A stretch of DNA of 64,000 nt from Datisca glomerata (Eukaryota; Streptophyta; Magnoliopsida; Cucurbitales; Datiscaceae), in contig QANY01008839.1 in NCBI GenBank assembly GCA_003255025.1, positions 248,001-312,000 on the forward strand. The letters are read 5' to 3'. Both the position numbers and the translations under genes were made by a program. Under the pieces are notes generated by a model. The model did no database searches. It was given only the letters and a program-made list of their open reading frames with translations, and was not told where the DNA came from. Positions 1 to 12,312 of this stretch are shown here, piece by piece. Every line of letters begins with the position of its first letter. The stretch's first letter is position 1.

Positions 1-211
1 GGAAAATGAAAAAGTGAAGAAAAAATGAACATGAGGCCAAGGTAAACAAAAATGTATGATATGCTTCATTTCTACAAAACTATTAGTTTATGGGTCCAGC
101 TTAGAAAACAACCCTGAAAACCCATATTTATCGTTCACCACACGATTCCCTGCTCCGCGCTTTCATAATTCAAAGTTTTTTGCTCAAACTTTCTTAGCTT
201 TTCAGCGGAAA

Positions 212-2538
212 ATGGTAAATATTCCTTTATTATGCATAAGCACAACCAATTGATTACATAATTTTCGATATTTTTGTAATCGGTGTGCATATCCGATTTC
301 GGTTTTCATCTGTATTTTAATTATTGTTCTCTGTCTTTAGGCTGGGGGAGACTTGTCGTAGAAATGTCCAATTAGGGTTCCTGGAACTATCTATGTGATG
401 ATTTTACGTTTTGTGGTTGATGATCTGATCGGTTTTGTGTTTAAGTTATTGCGACTTTAAGTTTGTTAATACAAAGATTATGTATTATATTTGCTCTGTT
501 AATTTGGAGCTGGGTGGTTTGTATTTATAGTTGTTAGATTTGTTGCAGGTAAAGATTATAATGAAAGAACATTAAATCTAAATTCCACGATTTTAAACAT
601 TCTTAACCTTAACAAGTAATACTCGTTTTTATTTAGAGGAATTTAGGGGGATGGTTTGTTAGTGTTGGGGCTTACACAAGATAGATATCGTGTACCTGAG
701 TTTGTTGGCTTGCTTATTGGCTAAAAGTGGAAGATGCATGCAAGCCTATTGAAGCTTACAATTCAACTTATATTTACTCCCAGCAGAAAGAAGCTGGTTT
801 CAGCAACTTACATGAGAAATCTTTTGAAAGAACAAGCTTCCGACATGAATTTTGTGTACAGGCAATTTAAGTTTGATTATTTGACTTCATAAAATAGTAA
901 AGCTCAATTTTGCGAACAAATAACTCAAACTTCTGCAAATGCAGTAACTATAATATGGTTTCCTTTTACAATTAGTTGACCATAAGAATGATGCTTTGTG
1001 GTAGTTTGAGAATTTGAAAATGATAATTTCCATGTCTAAGTTAGCAAAGTCTTGGTGACATTTCTGTTCCTTCCAAGTTCGAGATCATGCAAGGACATGA
1101 TGTTTTGTTAAGAAATGTGATATATTTTGCGGACAAAGATGTGCAAGTTTGTGATTCAGTGGGATGGCTATTTGTTAGGGGCTCAACAACTAAAAAAATC
1201 ATTAATAGTAGAGTCAATTGTTGCATATAGACGTTAAGACCAAATCAGTGTACCTTATCTTCAATGAATTACATCCATCAGTTCAGCTTGTGTAGTATCA
1301 AGCTTTTATTCGTTTTTTTCCTTTTCCTTTTTTTTTGCTTTACATAGTGATAGTACTTGTTACATTGTGTGTACTGCTTTACTTAATAACATTCTGCATG
1401 GTATAACAAACTCATCTCTTTGAGCAGAATGGACAAGAGTCTGATGATCCAAAACAAAGCACTGCTGACATGACAGCTTTTGTGAGTTCCTTTACAACAT
1501 TTTATAATTTCTTATAATTACTTATCATCGGTCAATCGGTTGAGAATGTGGTGACTTGTTCCTTTGGGAGCAGGCATTTTGGCATAAACTTTGAACTCCT
1601 AGTCCTACCATATGAGGATGGCGTTCTCAATTATTGACCATGACTTTTGCATGCAACTTCAAATTGGCCATGTAGTACTGTTATGCATATAACAACTGTC
1701 CTTTGTGGTCTATGATTCTGTAGCTGATGCAATGGAACCCATGTTTATACTTTATTCTGAATTTTTCATTGCTTGTCGCAGGTCCAGAATCTTCTTCAGC
1801 AGATGGTAAGTTTGTTAAATGTTTTACAAATTGGATTTAGGAAATTTATTTAGAATTTGCTTCTGATGCGTTTGGTCTCTTGCAGCAATCCAGGTTTCAG
1901 ACAATGTCTGACTCAATAATTACGAAGAATATCCTTTTCTTTATTTATCTTCGTTGCATATGCACTTCTATGATTTTGTTAGATAATCTAGGATGATCAG
2001 TCACAGATAAATGGAATACTGAATCAATGTAGTGTTTGAAAGAAGTGTGTAAGATTGATAGGTTTAATAGCTAAGCAACTAATTACACTAGTTAAGAAAA
2101 AAGAAGCTAATAGAATATGACATTCCTACAATTTCATTTTCAAGTTTTGGTTCTTATGAAGGCAAGGAGATTGAGGCGAGACTGCTTGCAATACTAATCT
2201 CATATATGTTAGATAGAATGTTTGTGGAGAGCATGCCGGAAGTATTTGAATTACCTATGAATTATGTGTTTATATATGGGGTTATAAGTCTGTTGATTCT
2301 GAATGAGAAACTCAAAAGCGTAGGATGAAAATATTTCACATGATGCCTTCCTATGAACATAATGGGGTTTGGCTTCTTTGACTCATACACACTTGATGAA
2401 ATGGGCGGCAGGATAGATGAATTAGAGCAAAGCATCAACGATCTCAGAACCGAAATGGGAGTGGAGGGTTCACCATCGCCAGCAGTCCCATCCAAGCCAA
2501 AGCTAGATTCCAAGTCAGCTGATGACGATTCTGCTTAA
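212..2538 (+). CDS. HSBP: Heat shock factor binding protein (HSBP), 5 coding exons
   Basis: Plant HSBPs are small coiled-coil proteins that bind heat shock factor trimers and dampen the heat-shock response. Coding exons read as 212-214 (the ATG alone), 1428-1481, 1782-1805, 1886-1928 and 2393-2538, giving 89 residues, close to the family's usual length. The protein starts MNGQESDDPKQSTADM, continues with VQNLLQQM and QSRFQTMSDSIITK, and reaches the family signature DEMGGRIDELEQSINDL followed by an acidic Ser/Pro tail ending DDDSA. The heptad-type core covers roughly residues 20-70. Introns 1-3 are GT-AG; the fourth is AT-AC and needs the minor spliceosome. The ATG at 212 was chosen because a donor GTAAAT follows directly and the join gives the expected M-N/D-G start. 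Family assignment is very secure; the one-codon first exon is inferred. Confidence 0.93.
1929..2392 (+). other. U12-type (AT-AC) spliceosomal intron in HSBP
   Basis: No GT donor exists where exon 4 must end. Instead the intron opens with ATATCCTTTT, the U12 donor consensus, at 1929 and closes with AC at 2391-2392. A branch-point-like TTCTTTGAC lies at 2374-2382 (8 of 9 matches to TTCCTTRAC), putting the branch A 11 nt before the intron end. Splicing here joins A + TT to give Ile and restores the conserved K-I-D-E-M-G stretch. The other nearby AC (2389-2390) would break the frame. What is seen is the motif set and the frame; splicing by U12 snRNPs is inferred. Confidence 0.9.
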
Positions 2539-3296
2539 CATTGATGAATTGATTTTGTTTGTTTGAATGAAGTCCTTGTTTATGCACTGTTTGCTAGTTT
2601 TTACCATCTATGCTGGAAATCAAATCTGATATACATTCATTTTCTGGGCCTGATGAATGTTTAAGAAGCATTTTTGATAATCTATATCTGAGAAAATAAT
2701 TGTAGTCTCTTTCCCCATTTTCCGACACCAAAATGCCTGATTGATTACTCGAAGGAAACTTTCAAGTTATATACTGTTGTAGGATTACTATAATGCAGTT
2801 GTGTTGTGATAGACTTTATTTTAACATCTGGTTTCTTGAGGCTCCACTCTCCCCCTGAATAAGTAAGGCTCTGTTAGCCTGGGCCAAGATGGAGATAAAG
2901 AATAAGGACTGGATAGGGGTTAGCTCTGTAAATGTATGGAGTCAAGTGTAGTGTGGCCTGATAGTAGGCACTTCAGGCTCCTTCCCGGCTACTGGATCAC
3001 TCCAGTGCTTTGGGTACTACGGATCTCTATCATCCATTCCAGCAGAGCCATTTCATAGAATGCTTTTTTCTTAATGTTTAATAAGTTGAATCATGCTTTA
3101 TGTTTATTATCTTGAATGCATAAAAGCTTTAATAGTTGAAGAATTAAGAACTGTCCACGGGCATTAAAGTAATTGCCTGTAAAAATATGCTTAACGGCTG
3201 GCACTGGCAGATCTGTTTTCCAGTTTGGTCGTCGTTTTTTTGAATCTAGAATCCATGAATGAGAAAGTGATGGAGACATTATATTGTACAATTTTA
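2539..3296. other. HSBP 3' region and intergenic sequence
   Basis: The 3'UTR of HSBP probably fills the first 200-300 bases. A less AT-rich stretch around 2860-3060 (including a CCTTCCCGGCTACTGG run) looks different from its surroundings, but I cannot identify it. No gene is seen. Confidence 0.5.
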
Positions 3297-3446
3297 TTGG
3301 ATTTGGATGATCTCGTATTCCAACAGGAAGGGTTATGTCTTTTTCTTACTTTGAATCTGGATTGTTCATTTTAAAATGGACAATCCAGATCCAGATACAA
3401 CTGATCTCTCTTGTTCCAAGGTAAAGTAGATGATCCAAATCCATTT
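3297..3446. repeat. 150-bp hairpin (MITE-like) element
   Basis: The ends are inverted copies: TTGGATTTGGATGATCT near 3298 and AGATGATCCAAATCCA near 3428. The midpoint is a near-perfect 32-bp palindrome at 3357-3388 (CTGGATTGTTCATTTT against its complement), and the two symmetry centres coincide within about one base. The whole segment therefore folds into one imperfect hairpin, as miniature inverted-repeat elements do. No coding capacity. Confidence 0.6.
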
Positions 3447-4109
3447 TTATTTGGATATCAATCTGACAGCTGAGTATTCTTAATCGTGTGGGTGCTGTCC
3501 ATGTGAGGCTTGATTTGATGTGCCTGACTATTAATTGAGTCACTTTAACAGAATTTATTAATTAAACTCACCTCAACGTGATGCTGCTAAAAATAACTGG
3601 AAATCAGGTTTAGAATATGAGATATAGATTTTAAAAAAAATTAAATTAATGTGATTACAATGATCAATTATGACTCTTCTAAGCATACATTAGAAGGGTC
3701 TCAATGGTTTAGTTACATGATTAAAATAAAGAAAAAAAAAGAAAAAAAAAAAGAAAATTTGACAAACAGGCTTAGAGAAGGAAGAAAAATATCTGCAAAG
3801 GCTTGGAAGGGAAAGGCCTTGTTTCATGACCACAATTTCAAAAACACAATGGAATTGCAAGAAAATTTTCCTTTCCACTAATTAATTAATTAACCAAAAA
3901 ATACGATAAATGAAAAAGAAAAAAAAAAGAAATTAACAAAACCCCTTTTTTAGTATTATTAATATTCATAACAATCAAATTTGAGTTTCCAAACTCTATG
4001 AAAATTTCTTGACAAAAAATGACACTAAATTTATAATAATCACACACAGATCACAATTAACACAGATATTTAAGCAAAAAAATATTACTTAAAATTATGA
4101 AAAATAAAA
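3447..4109. other. Intergenic, A-rich
   Basis: Contains oligo-A/GA runs (3730-3760, 3910-3935) and probably the 3'UTR of the minus-strand RALF gene next to 4109. No gene is seen. Confidence 0.5.
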
Positions 4110-4487
4110 TTAGCGCCTGCAGCGAGTAATTGCACTGCACCCGCGGTTGTAGGGATTAGCCTGAGCTCCCCTTCTGCAATTGTAGTAAGACGCGCCACGT
4201 CGCGAGCATGGCACGCTGTTCCTGCTAAGCGCACCGTAGCTTATGTAACGCGTTGTTGCTAAAATCCGCCGGTTGATCTCTGAATCCATCTCGAACTCTA
4301 TCCCAAGCTCCGACTCGTCTCTGCCCATCATGCACTCGGCCATGGAGCCCCGACACTCCGATTTCACCGGAATGTAAAGCATCTGACTGTCCCCACTGAA
4401 ATCAACGGCTGACGATGATGAGAGTACAGAATTGAAGGCTAAGATTGCACAAATCAGGAGGAAACAACAAGGTTTTGAGCTTTCCAT
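4110..4487 (-). CDS. RALF: RALF (rapid alkalinization factor) preproprotein
   Basis: RALFs are secreted cysteine-rich hormones that bind CrRLK1L/FERONIA-type receptor kinases at the cell surface and raise apoplastic pH. This intronless 125-residue ORF has the full layout. A hydrophobic signal peptide covers about residues 1-27 and an acidic propeptide follows. The dibasic subtilase (S1P) site RRIL is at 73-76. The mature peptide carries the receptor-binding YISY at 81-84, four cysteines (94, 104, 117, 123) and the RGCSAITRCRR end. Size and motifs match RALF1/RALF33-type members. An AT-rich TATA-like stretch lies about 65 bp upstream of the start on the minus strand. The gene looks intact. Which RALF subtype it is cannot be decided by eye. 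Confidence 0.95.
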   Translation of the reverse strand: MESSKPCCFLLICAILAFNSVLSSSSAVDFSGDSQMLYIPVKSECRGSMAECMMGRDESELGIEFEMDSEINRRILATTRYISYGALSRNSVPCSRRGASYYNCRRGAQANPYNRGCSAITRCRR

Positions 4488-6590
4488 GTTGGTGAGCCTG
4501 TTCTCTGTCTGTTCTTTTTGTGAGAGGAAATTAAATGTGAGGAAAGCATTGGAATATAAGTCAAAGTTTCTGGAAAAATACCCCTATATTTCTAGTTATT
4601 TACTAATATTGCCACTTGACTTTAAAACGACCGGCTTTGCTTATAATCTAAGAATGTCAATGGCTTTATGGACACCCACTAATTAGGGTTTTTTTACTTT
4701 ATTTAATTTGATTTATATTTTGGAGCTGTCCATTCTGCCACCAAATTTGAAAAATACAAAAGAAAAATGATGTAATAAAATAAATTTGGATATGTATAAG
4801 TGGTAAGCCAGTAAGAGGACAGCAAACGTGACAACGAGATCGATTTCTTCTTCTTTTTTAATAACAATGATGAAAATAGGAATGAGTCAAATTAATATGA
4901 AGTATGTTAATATCATTTTTTTGAGTTAACAGTGTATCTAATATCACATACATATATGCATAAAATATTAACTTATTTTAAAAATACTTTTCATTATGAT
5001 ATAAATAATTTGACATAATCTATCACATCATAATAACTATAGTTGTTGATATTATTTCATATGAATTGTGAAAAATATTGGTAGTCAATTTATGAGTGTG
5101 ATGTAAAACCTCACCCTCAAGCTAACTTTTGGGATTGAACACTGCCCAATGACAACCAACATCCGTACAAAGTCATGTTTAGTTTACCAACAAGTCTTTG
5201 CTTAATTCGAATCAAGTTTCAACTCGCGACCCAATATTTGATGAATTTAGACAAAGTTAGTCGACGATGAATTAAATAAATGATTATCTAATTTAAGATC
5301 AGAGTGTGACGAGAGAAATTATTGAGATTATTTAATATCAATTTTAGAAGGAAGTCATTTGATTTTATTTTTATAGTACTAATCAATTTATATTTACGCG
5401 TGAGATAATCTTATTGGGACCCAATGACATAGACTGAAAGAGAGATGTGTAGCACTAGTTATGCCGTAATTAGGATGGTGAAATTGATGAATAAAAGTGG
5501 GGCTATAATGGTAAATATCTTATGGTAACGAAATTATGAAGCAAATAAGACAACAACTTGATATGAGAAACATTGAAAGGAGAGAAGAAATTAGAATTAG
5601 GAAGGAGATTGAGAATATAATTACATGATAAGGACATATTCTTTGTTGCTATCAGTGATTTGGTTCACACAATAAAGACTACTTGAACAGCTCATGATCA
5701 AAAGCCTTTTGTGTATCTACAACTAGTTGTTTGTTTTTGTGCCTTAAGAGAGCTATTGGTCCTAAATCTCTCCTGGTATAAAATAAATGGAAAATGACAA
5801 AAAATAAATAAATCACATTTTTAGTGTGAACCGTAAAAATGATCAGTATTTTTTTAAGTCTCTGAAAATGGTTGACGTGATTGATTTATTTATGAAAATT
5901 ATACATTAGTTACGTTTACGTCTCTATAATTTAATAACTAAATTATTTACAAAAATATTTTCTGACACTTTTACAATTCACCATTTATTTTTGGAAATTT
6001 TCGTAGTCTCTCAATCAAACTCTCACTAGTTTAATGAGGTTCATTTAATATTTTTGTAAAGCTATGAGTTTTTTTTGAAACATATATTTTTACCTTTTTT
6101 ATGATGTAATAATTGCATATGTTATGATTTTCACACTATGTATATTGTCATGACATATAAGCGATAAGCACAAATGGGTCATATTTTATATTAGCCTTGA
6201 ATGTCTAAAAGTGAGTTTAAGAGTGATTTGTCTGAAATCATCTAAATACAAATACTATTATTAATTCATAATATTGTTATTTAAAGTACATTTTAGTACA
6301 TAAATTTATACAAAAAATACATTTTAAAAATGGTTCCGGTATGTAAAATTCACAAACACACTTTATTTATCAGCGCAAATGGTCACTGTGTGTTTGAGAA
6401 TTTGCTCCCTCATGTCATAGTTTGAACCATGAGTCAAGCTCTCTCATGATCATTGACCTAAAGATTTATCCCTTAATTTACCTTAGTGCACTTATGAGAA
6501 ACTCCTAAACGATGACCTATACATTCTCGAGATTAGTCAAACAACTATGTTCCATCGACACGGTGCTAATTAAAAAAATTATTTTGTCCA
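4488..6590. other. Intergenic, AT-rich, no gene seen
   Basis: About 2.1 kb between the divergent RALF and eS21 genes. A stretch near 5790-6000 (GAAAATGACAAA, GTAAAAATGATCAG) resembles the hairpin repeat found near 47.6 kb and may be a decayed relative. I see no coding or RNA gene signal. Confidence 0.5.
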
Positions 6591-6724
6591 ATAAATCGGA
6601 ATTCAAGCTAGCCTATAACCAATAGGGTTACAAGCCGAACAATTTACAAAAGGCCCAAATAAGTCAGAATTCAAGCTAGCCTGTAACCATAGTGTTACAA
6701 GCCGAACAATTTACAAAAGGCCCA
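6591..6724 (+). repeat. 67-bp tandem duplication upstream of eS21
   Basis: Two adjacent copies (6591-6657 and 6658-6724) share AATTCAAGCTAGCCT, TTACAAGCCGAACAATT and TACAAAAGGCCCA with a few substitutions. Each copy ends in GGCCCA, the reverse of the TGGGCC site II element common in ribosomal-protein promoters, so the duplication doubles that candidate site. Confidence 0.85.
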
Positions 6725-6840
6725 GCTCATAATTTTTACTTCGGTTTGATTTTGATGAACATGGTTTGAGATTCTTATGTCGAAACAAAGCCCATTGTCT
6801 GTACTCTCATGGCCCTTTAATAGATCGGGTTAGGGTTTCA
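6719..6840 (+). promoter_or_regulatory. eS21 promoter: site II and telo-box motifs
   Basis: GGCCCA (6719-6724) and AGCCCA (6789-6794) are site II-type elements. GGTTAGGGTTT at about 6828-6838 is a telo-box on the reverse strand. This pairing is typical of plant translation-machinery promoters. A pyrimidine-rich leader follows, and a likely 5'UTR intron runs from about 6909 to 7017 (GTACTC ... TTTAG), 5 bp before the ATG. Confidence 0.6.
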
Positions 6841-7022
6841 TTCGCCTTCTTCCCCCTTCATTTGCTCTCACATTGCTTGCTGCTGCCCTGGTGCATTCCT
6901 CTCCTCCGGTACTCTTTTCTCTCTCTATCTCCATCTCGGCTTTCATAAATATTGCTTCTCTCGGTTTTTCTAATTTTTATTTGTTGAATTTTTGACGACG
7001 TAGATTATATACTTTAGACAAG

Positions 7023-7931
<909 letters not shown>

Positions 7932-8815
7932 AAACAGCTTCGTCCTTTTCTGAACATGAAAGTCATGTTGAGAGAGTAGAGTATTACACTTAAGATGTTC
8001 TATCCTTCATTAGTAGTATGAACAATTTGAAGTTGTTACTTGTTAGTACTTTTTCTTTTGGATTTAGATCTTCCTTTTGCTATTATTAGTTCATCTTCAT
8101 CAAGTATCTGAACTTTAAAAGTACGTAATCTTTGAGAATCAAGGAATTCTCATCGGTATTTATGATTTGATTATCAGAAGGCTTTTCATTAGTTGGGTCA
8201 GGATTGCTTCTCGTTCAATAGACCTTTCTCTCATAGTAAAATACATCTCCTGGCTATTCTTGATTCATCTTGAAGCCTCAAATTGGAAGGATAATGGAAT
8301 TGGATGTCTCATCTTTTTCATTGAAATTCATCTCCAGCGAAAAGAAAATATCCCAAGCAGTTGACTTTGGATGTTGTATTTAAATCTGAGTTATGGTTTG
8401 TATTACTTCTCAACTAAATGGCAGTGTAGTAGGCTTAGATGAAGGTCAACAAAGATAAAAACAGTTGCGTCTTGAAACTGTGGCATTTCCATGTTAAGTT
8501 GTAAGAAGTTCCAATCTGATGAATCTGTTATTAGGCTGGGACTAATCCCTTATACTTCTATCCTTACAAATTCCAAGTCTCATAACACATAAAGGTGAAG
8601 TAGATTTGATTTTTTATTTTTTGGTATCAAGCGTTCTTTGCGCACTCTACTCTCTACTGATCCCACGAAACTCCTTCAACATATCCTCATCATAAGATGT
8701 TCATCTTTTTGTGCAATCTATTAATTCTATGAAATTCGTGTATATTGTCTCTGTTCTAATCTAACAAACAATTGGCCCCAAATAATTTCAGGAGAAATAC
8801 AAAAATATCAAATCT
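7932..8815. other. eS21 3' region and intergenic
   Basis: 3'UTR of eS21 followed by unremarkable AT-rich sequence. No gene or structured repeat is seen. Confidence 0.5.
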
Positions 8816-9135
8816 ACCATAGTCAGTAGCTACATAAGTGCTACATAAGTATAAGGGGACATCGCATACATATGGTGAGCTACAATAATGGTTAAAGATC
8901 CTAACATAGCTAGATTAATAGATAATTGAGCATACCATGATGTTGTTAGGATCTCATACAGTCCCTTATGGCCCTGGCTGTAAATGGTCTTTTATGAGCC
9001 TCTAAAATATCTTTTATCTCATCACCAACGCCCGAGTTCTTCCTAGACATGTGACCCGCTATCAGGAAAAGAATTGCAATATCGGTTAACCATAGACCCC
9101 AATTACTAGATCTAATCCTCTGCGAAAGGTATGTT
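8816..9135 (-). pseudogene. psaA: Nuclear plastid DNA insertion: psaA fragment
   Basis: Read on the minus strand, the segment encodes pieces of the photosystem I P700 apoprotein A1: [26 protein letters not shown], then in another frame [20 protein letters not shown] and [16 protein letters not shown]. Such a protein is normally plastid-encoded, so about 110 codons of plastid DNA have been inserted here and have decayed. The copy lacks the HHHLAIA segment that normally follows WLTDIA (a 21-nt loss), has frameshifts, and shows an 11-bp tandem duplication (8830-8840 / 8841-8850). It is non-functional. The limits are approximate because similarity fades at both ends. It sits between the eS21 and AlaX genes without touching either. 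Confidence 0.88.
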
Positions 9136-9543
9136 GAATTGAAAAAATGATTAGAGTAAATAATTTATTTATCAAATTATATTGACGTAAACGTGAATAA
9201 CTTATTTATACATGTCACACATGTAATTTGTTACAAAGAAAAAGTTCCCGTCATTTTTTCAAACTCGTCTATAATTTATATGGAGAAAAATCCAAAACAG
9301 ATTTAGTTGAAATTGATCGATAGTGGACGAAAGTTGTCGTTTCAGGCCCAAAGTTGTTCTGGATTAACAATAACGGTCATCTCGCGGACCAACTATGAAA
9401 TCCAACCATAGACTGCCACGTTAAACCCAACGGATTTTTGTTACCTCCACTGTTCTTTCGCGCGCCGCCGTTTAATTGAAGCACAGTGGCGTAACAGCTT
9501 CCAATCGAATTGATCTGGTTTGCTCTAGATTTCAGCAGAGGCC

Positions 9544-11904
9544 ATGGATGCGAGCCCCACGAAGCTCGACTACTATGATGACATGTGGATGCTCCAATCC
9601 AGGGCCACACTCCTTTCTTATTTGAAGGTTAGCTTCTCTCTCTTTCGAGTTGCGTAAGATCACAAGCTTTTATACTCGTCGCAAGGGTTTTTGCTATTTG
9701 ATTGGTTAGGAGAAAAATAAGACGGATGTAGAAGAAACAATAAGGAAAATCCAAATTTTCAACATAAGTTTTTTTCCTTTCTTTTATCATTTGCTTAGAG
9801 CGAGGAAGATGATCGGAAGGCATTGATATTGGATCGTACAATATTTCATCCTCAAGGTGGGGGTCAACCCGCCGACACGGGTATCATTATTCCCGCTGAT
9901 TCAGACCTCAAATTCACGGTCCAAGATGTTCGCTCCAAGGAAGGAATCGTGAGTCTCCCTCCAACCATGTTCTAGAAAAAGAGAATCAATTGCACTACTT
10001 CTGTCATTCTTTCACTATAACATGAATTCTTAGAGGTTTATGAAGAATTGTTATTGATACACCTCCTCCACTGAAAATTTTATCAGGTTTTTCATTATGG
10101 GTTCATTGAGAACTCTAGTGAGGAGTTGGAAGCAGAGTTCAGTAAAGGGAAGGGAGTTTTGTTGTATGTTGATGAGTCAAGGCGCAAGCTAAATTCCAGG
10201 TAAATAAAAATTCAGAGATGGAAACTTTTAAGATGAATCTGCTCAGATACATTAAGTCTACGTCTCTAATCTCTCTATTGTTTTAAAGATGAGAATGTGT
10301 TGTTTATAATGTAAAGGCAATTGCATAAAGCCTAGTTTCTAGCTCATTTCATGAGATGAATAATTGTTCTTATATAAAAGAAAGAGAAAATAGAAAAAAG
10401 AAAAAGAAAAAAAACTTTTTGTTGGTATTGTTCCATTCTTTGTTTTCCATTTAGTTTACCTTGGAAGGCAGTGACTGTCTAATTTGCGTATAAATATATG
10501 TTTTCTTTTCCCATTTATCCAATATGTTTCTATATTCCTGATATCTGCAGGCTACATTCAGCTGGCCATTTACTGGACATATGCATGCAAAGTGTTGGAT
10601 TAGGTCATTTGGAGCCAGGCAAAGGCTACCATTTCTCTGATGGGTATGAATTAGACATGTCTGAGACTCTGAATTGCATATACTAATATACAAACTTAGA
10701 TATATGATGACTTACATTAGTGGGTTTGTCTGAGTAATTTGATGTCAGTCTATCACTTTCAAAACTTATATAACCTTAGATCATATTTTGATGATACCCT
10801 ATTCTTACAATAAGTTTGAGATTGGTTTTGTCTATTTCTTAAGAATCATAATTATATTATTGCAAATTTGTGTTTAGAATTTATTTTTTAACTATTAGTT
10901 TGCATCTCAATCTACACCTGTTATCAGGCCGTATGTTGAATATAAGGGAACAGTTCCGCCGAATGAACTGCAAAGAAAGCAGGAGCAGTTAGAGCTTGAA
11001 GCTAATTCACTAATATCCTTAGGAGGGAAAGTGAGCTTTTCTAGCAATTGCTTATTCATTGGTTTCTATCATTTGATATGTGGAGTGCTTCACCCCATTT
11101 ATATTAGGTTTCTGCTGCTGTATTACCTTATGAAGAAGCTTCTGAGTTATGTGGCGGTCACCTTCCTGAGTACATTTCCAAGGTTAGAATGCGAATGTAA
11201 TATACTGTCTGCAAAGTGCAAACAGTTATTTTTCTCATCATATTGTTTTTAGACAGCTAAATGTCAAGAAATCATTATCTTTCAGTCTTCATATTAAGCC
11301 TGGTCTCCTCGATGCTTATTGAAGTTATTCCATCTTTTCTATGCCATGAAGAATATACTAAATAGGTTACCTCCAGTGCTGACAAACATGAGGGGGGTCC
11401 TCTCAAATCTGGGTCGTTGGCTTAGTTAGATACCAACGGCTCACATCAGACTTAGAAAGAAAAAGCAAATAAACAGCACATCCAAAAAAAGGTTTCGGTT
11501 TCCGCGTTCCGCGAAATCTGAACTGGCTCAAATCTACATTGGATGCTGCCTCAAATCTAGTGAACATAGCCCGTTCTTTTGAGCACCCAAATGAGAGGGA
11601 TCCAAATTATTACACTAACATACCGGGTGCGCAACCTCTTTTTGTGGTCTCTTTCAGGACAGCACTCCTCGTATTGTGAAGTTAGGGAAGTATCCTGGCT
11701 GCCCATGCGGTGGAACCCATGTGTCTGATATTTCAGAAATCATCAATCTTAAGGTACGCAAACTCTAATCTACAACTTTCAAGTTCTCCTGAATAAGGTT
11801 CTTGGTAGATGAATATATTTTTCCTTTGAAATGTTAATTTTCAGGTCACTCAAATTCGGATAAAAAAAGGGCTGACAAAGGTCTTTTACTTAGTTGGTTC
11901 CTAA
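9544..11904 (+). CDS. Alanyl-tRNA editing protein, AlaX/AARSD1-like, 8 exons
   Basis: AlaX-type proteins are free-standing editing domains that hydrolyse mischarged Ser- or Gly-tRNA(Ala). Exons 9544-9627, 9799-9948, 10087-10199, 10551-10643, 10928-11030, 11108-11182, 11658-11753 and 11845-11904 give 257 residues with all joins in frame and GT-AG introns. The fold begins [17 protein letters not shown] (about 41-57). The zinc-binding motifs are complete: HSAGH (H118, H122) and CPCGGTH (C223, H227). The linker carries [13 protein letters not shown]. There is no catalytic aminoacylation domain, so this is a stand-alone editor and not alanyl-tRNA synthetase. No clear transit peptide is visible, suggesting the cytosol. 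Substrate preference cannot be read from the sequence. Confidence 0.93.
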
Positions 11905-11940
11905 ACACCAGATGAACTCTATAAAAAAAGGGCTGACAAA
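11860..11940 (+). repeat. 20-bp direct repeat across the AlaX stop codon
   Basis: ATAAAAAAAGGGCTGACAAA occurs at 11860-11879, inside the last coding exon (Ile-Lys-Lys-Gly-Leu-Thr-Lys), and again exactly at 11921-11940 in the presumed 3'UTR, 61 bp away. The copies are identical, which suggests a recent local duplication. Confidence 0.8.
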
Positions 11941-12312
11941 CTGTAATACATTGATCGTATTAAAGAAACAGAGACGTGGCTTAGATACTGTGTTTAGTTG
12001 AGGATAACGTCTTATTTGTTGTCTTCTTCGTCTTAATATTTGAACCAAAAAAGCTCAACCATCAGTAGTAGATGAATGTCAACCAAATACCAAGTGTCAT
12101 TATCATAAGTAGTAGTGATATGGGGACAAAAGGCAAGAGGGTTTGTTTTTATAATTCAGAACTACTAGGACATGTTCTAATGTGGTCCACTGAATTCTGC
12201 ATTAGAAGAAAATTTAGCCTGGAGGAGGCTCCACTCTCTCCAGCGTTGCTGTTAATTCCTATGGGCTATCCTCACATTCTCTGCAGCATTAATCAAGTTG
12301 CAAGATAATGAG

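Noticed and set aside
2860..3060. Possible organellar insertion
   Set aside because: Composition differs from the surroundings, but I could not match it to any plastid or mitochondrial gene.
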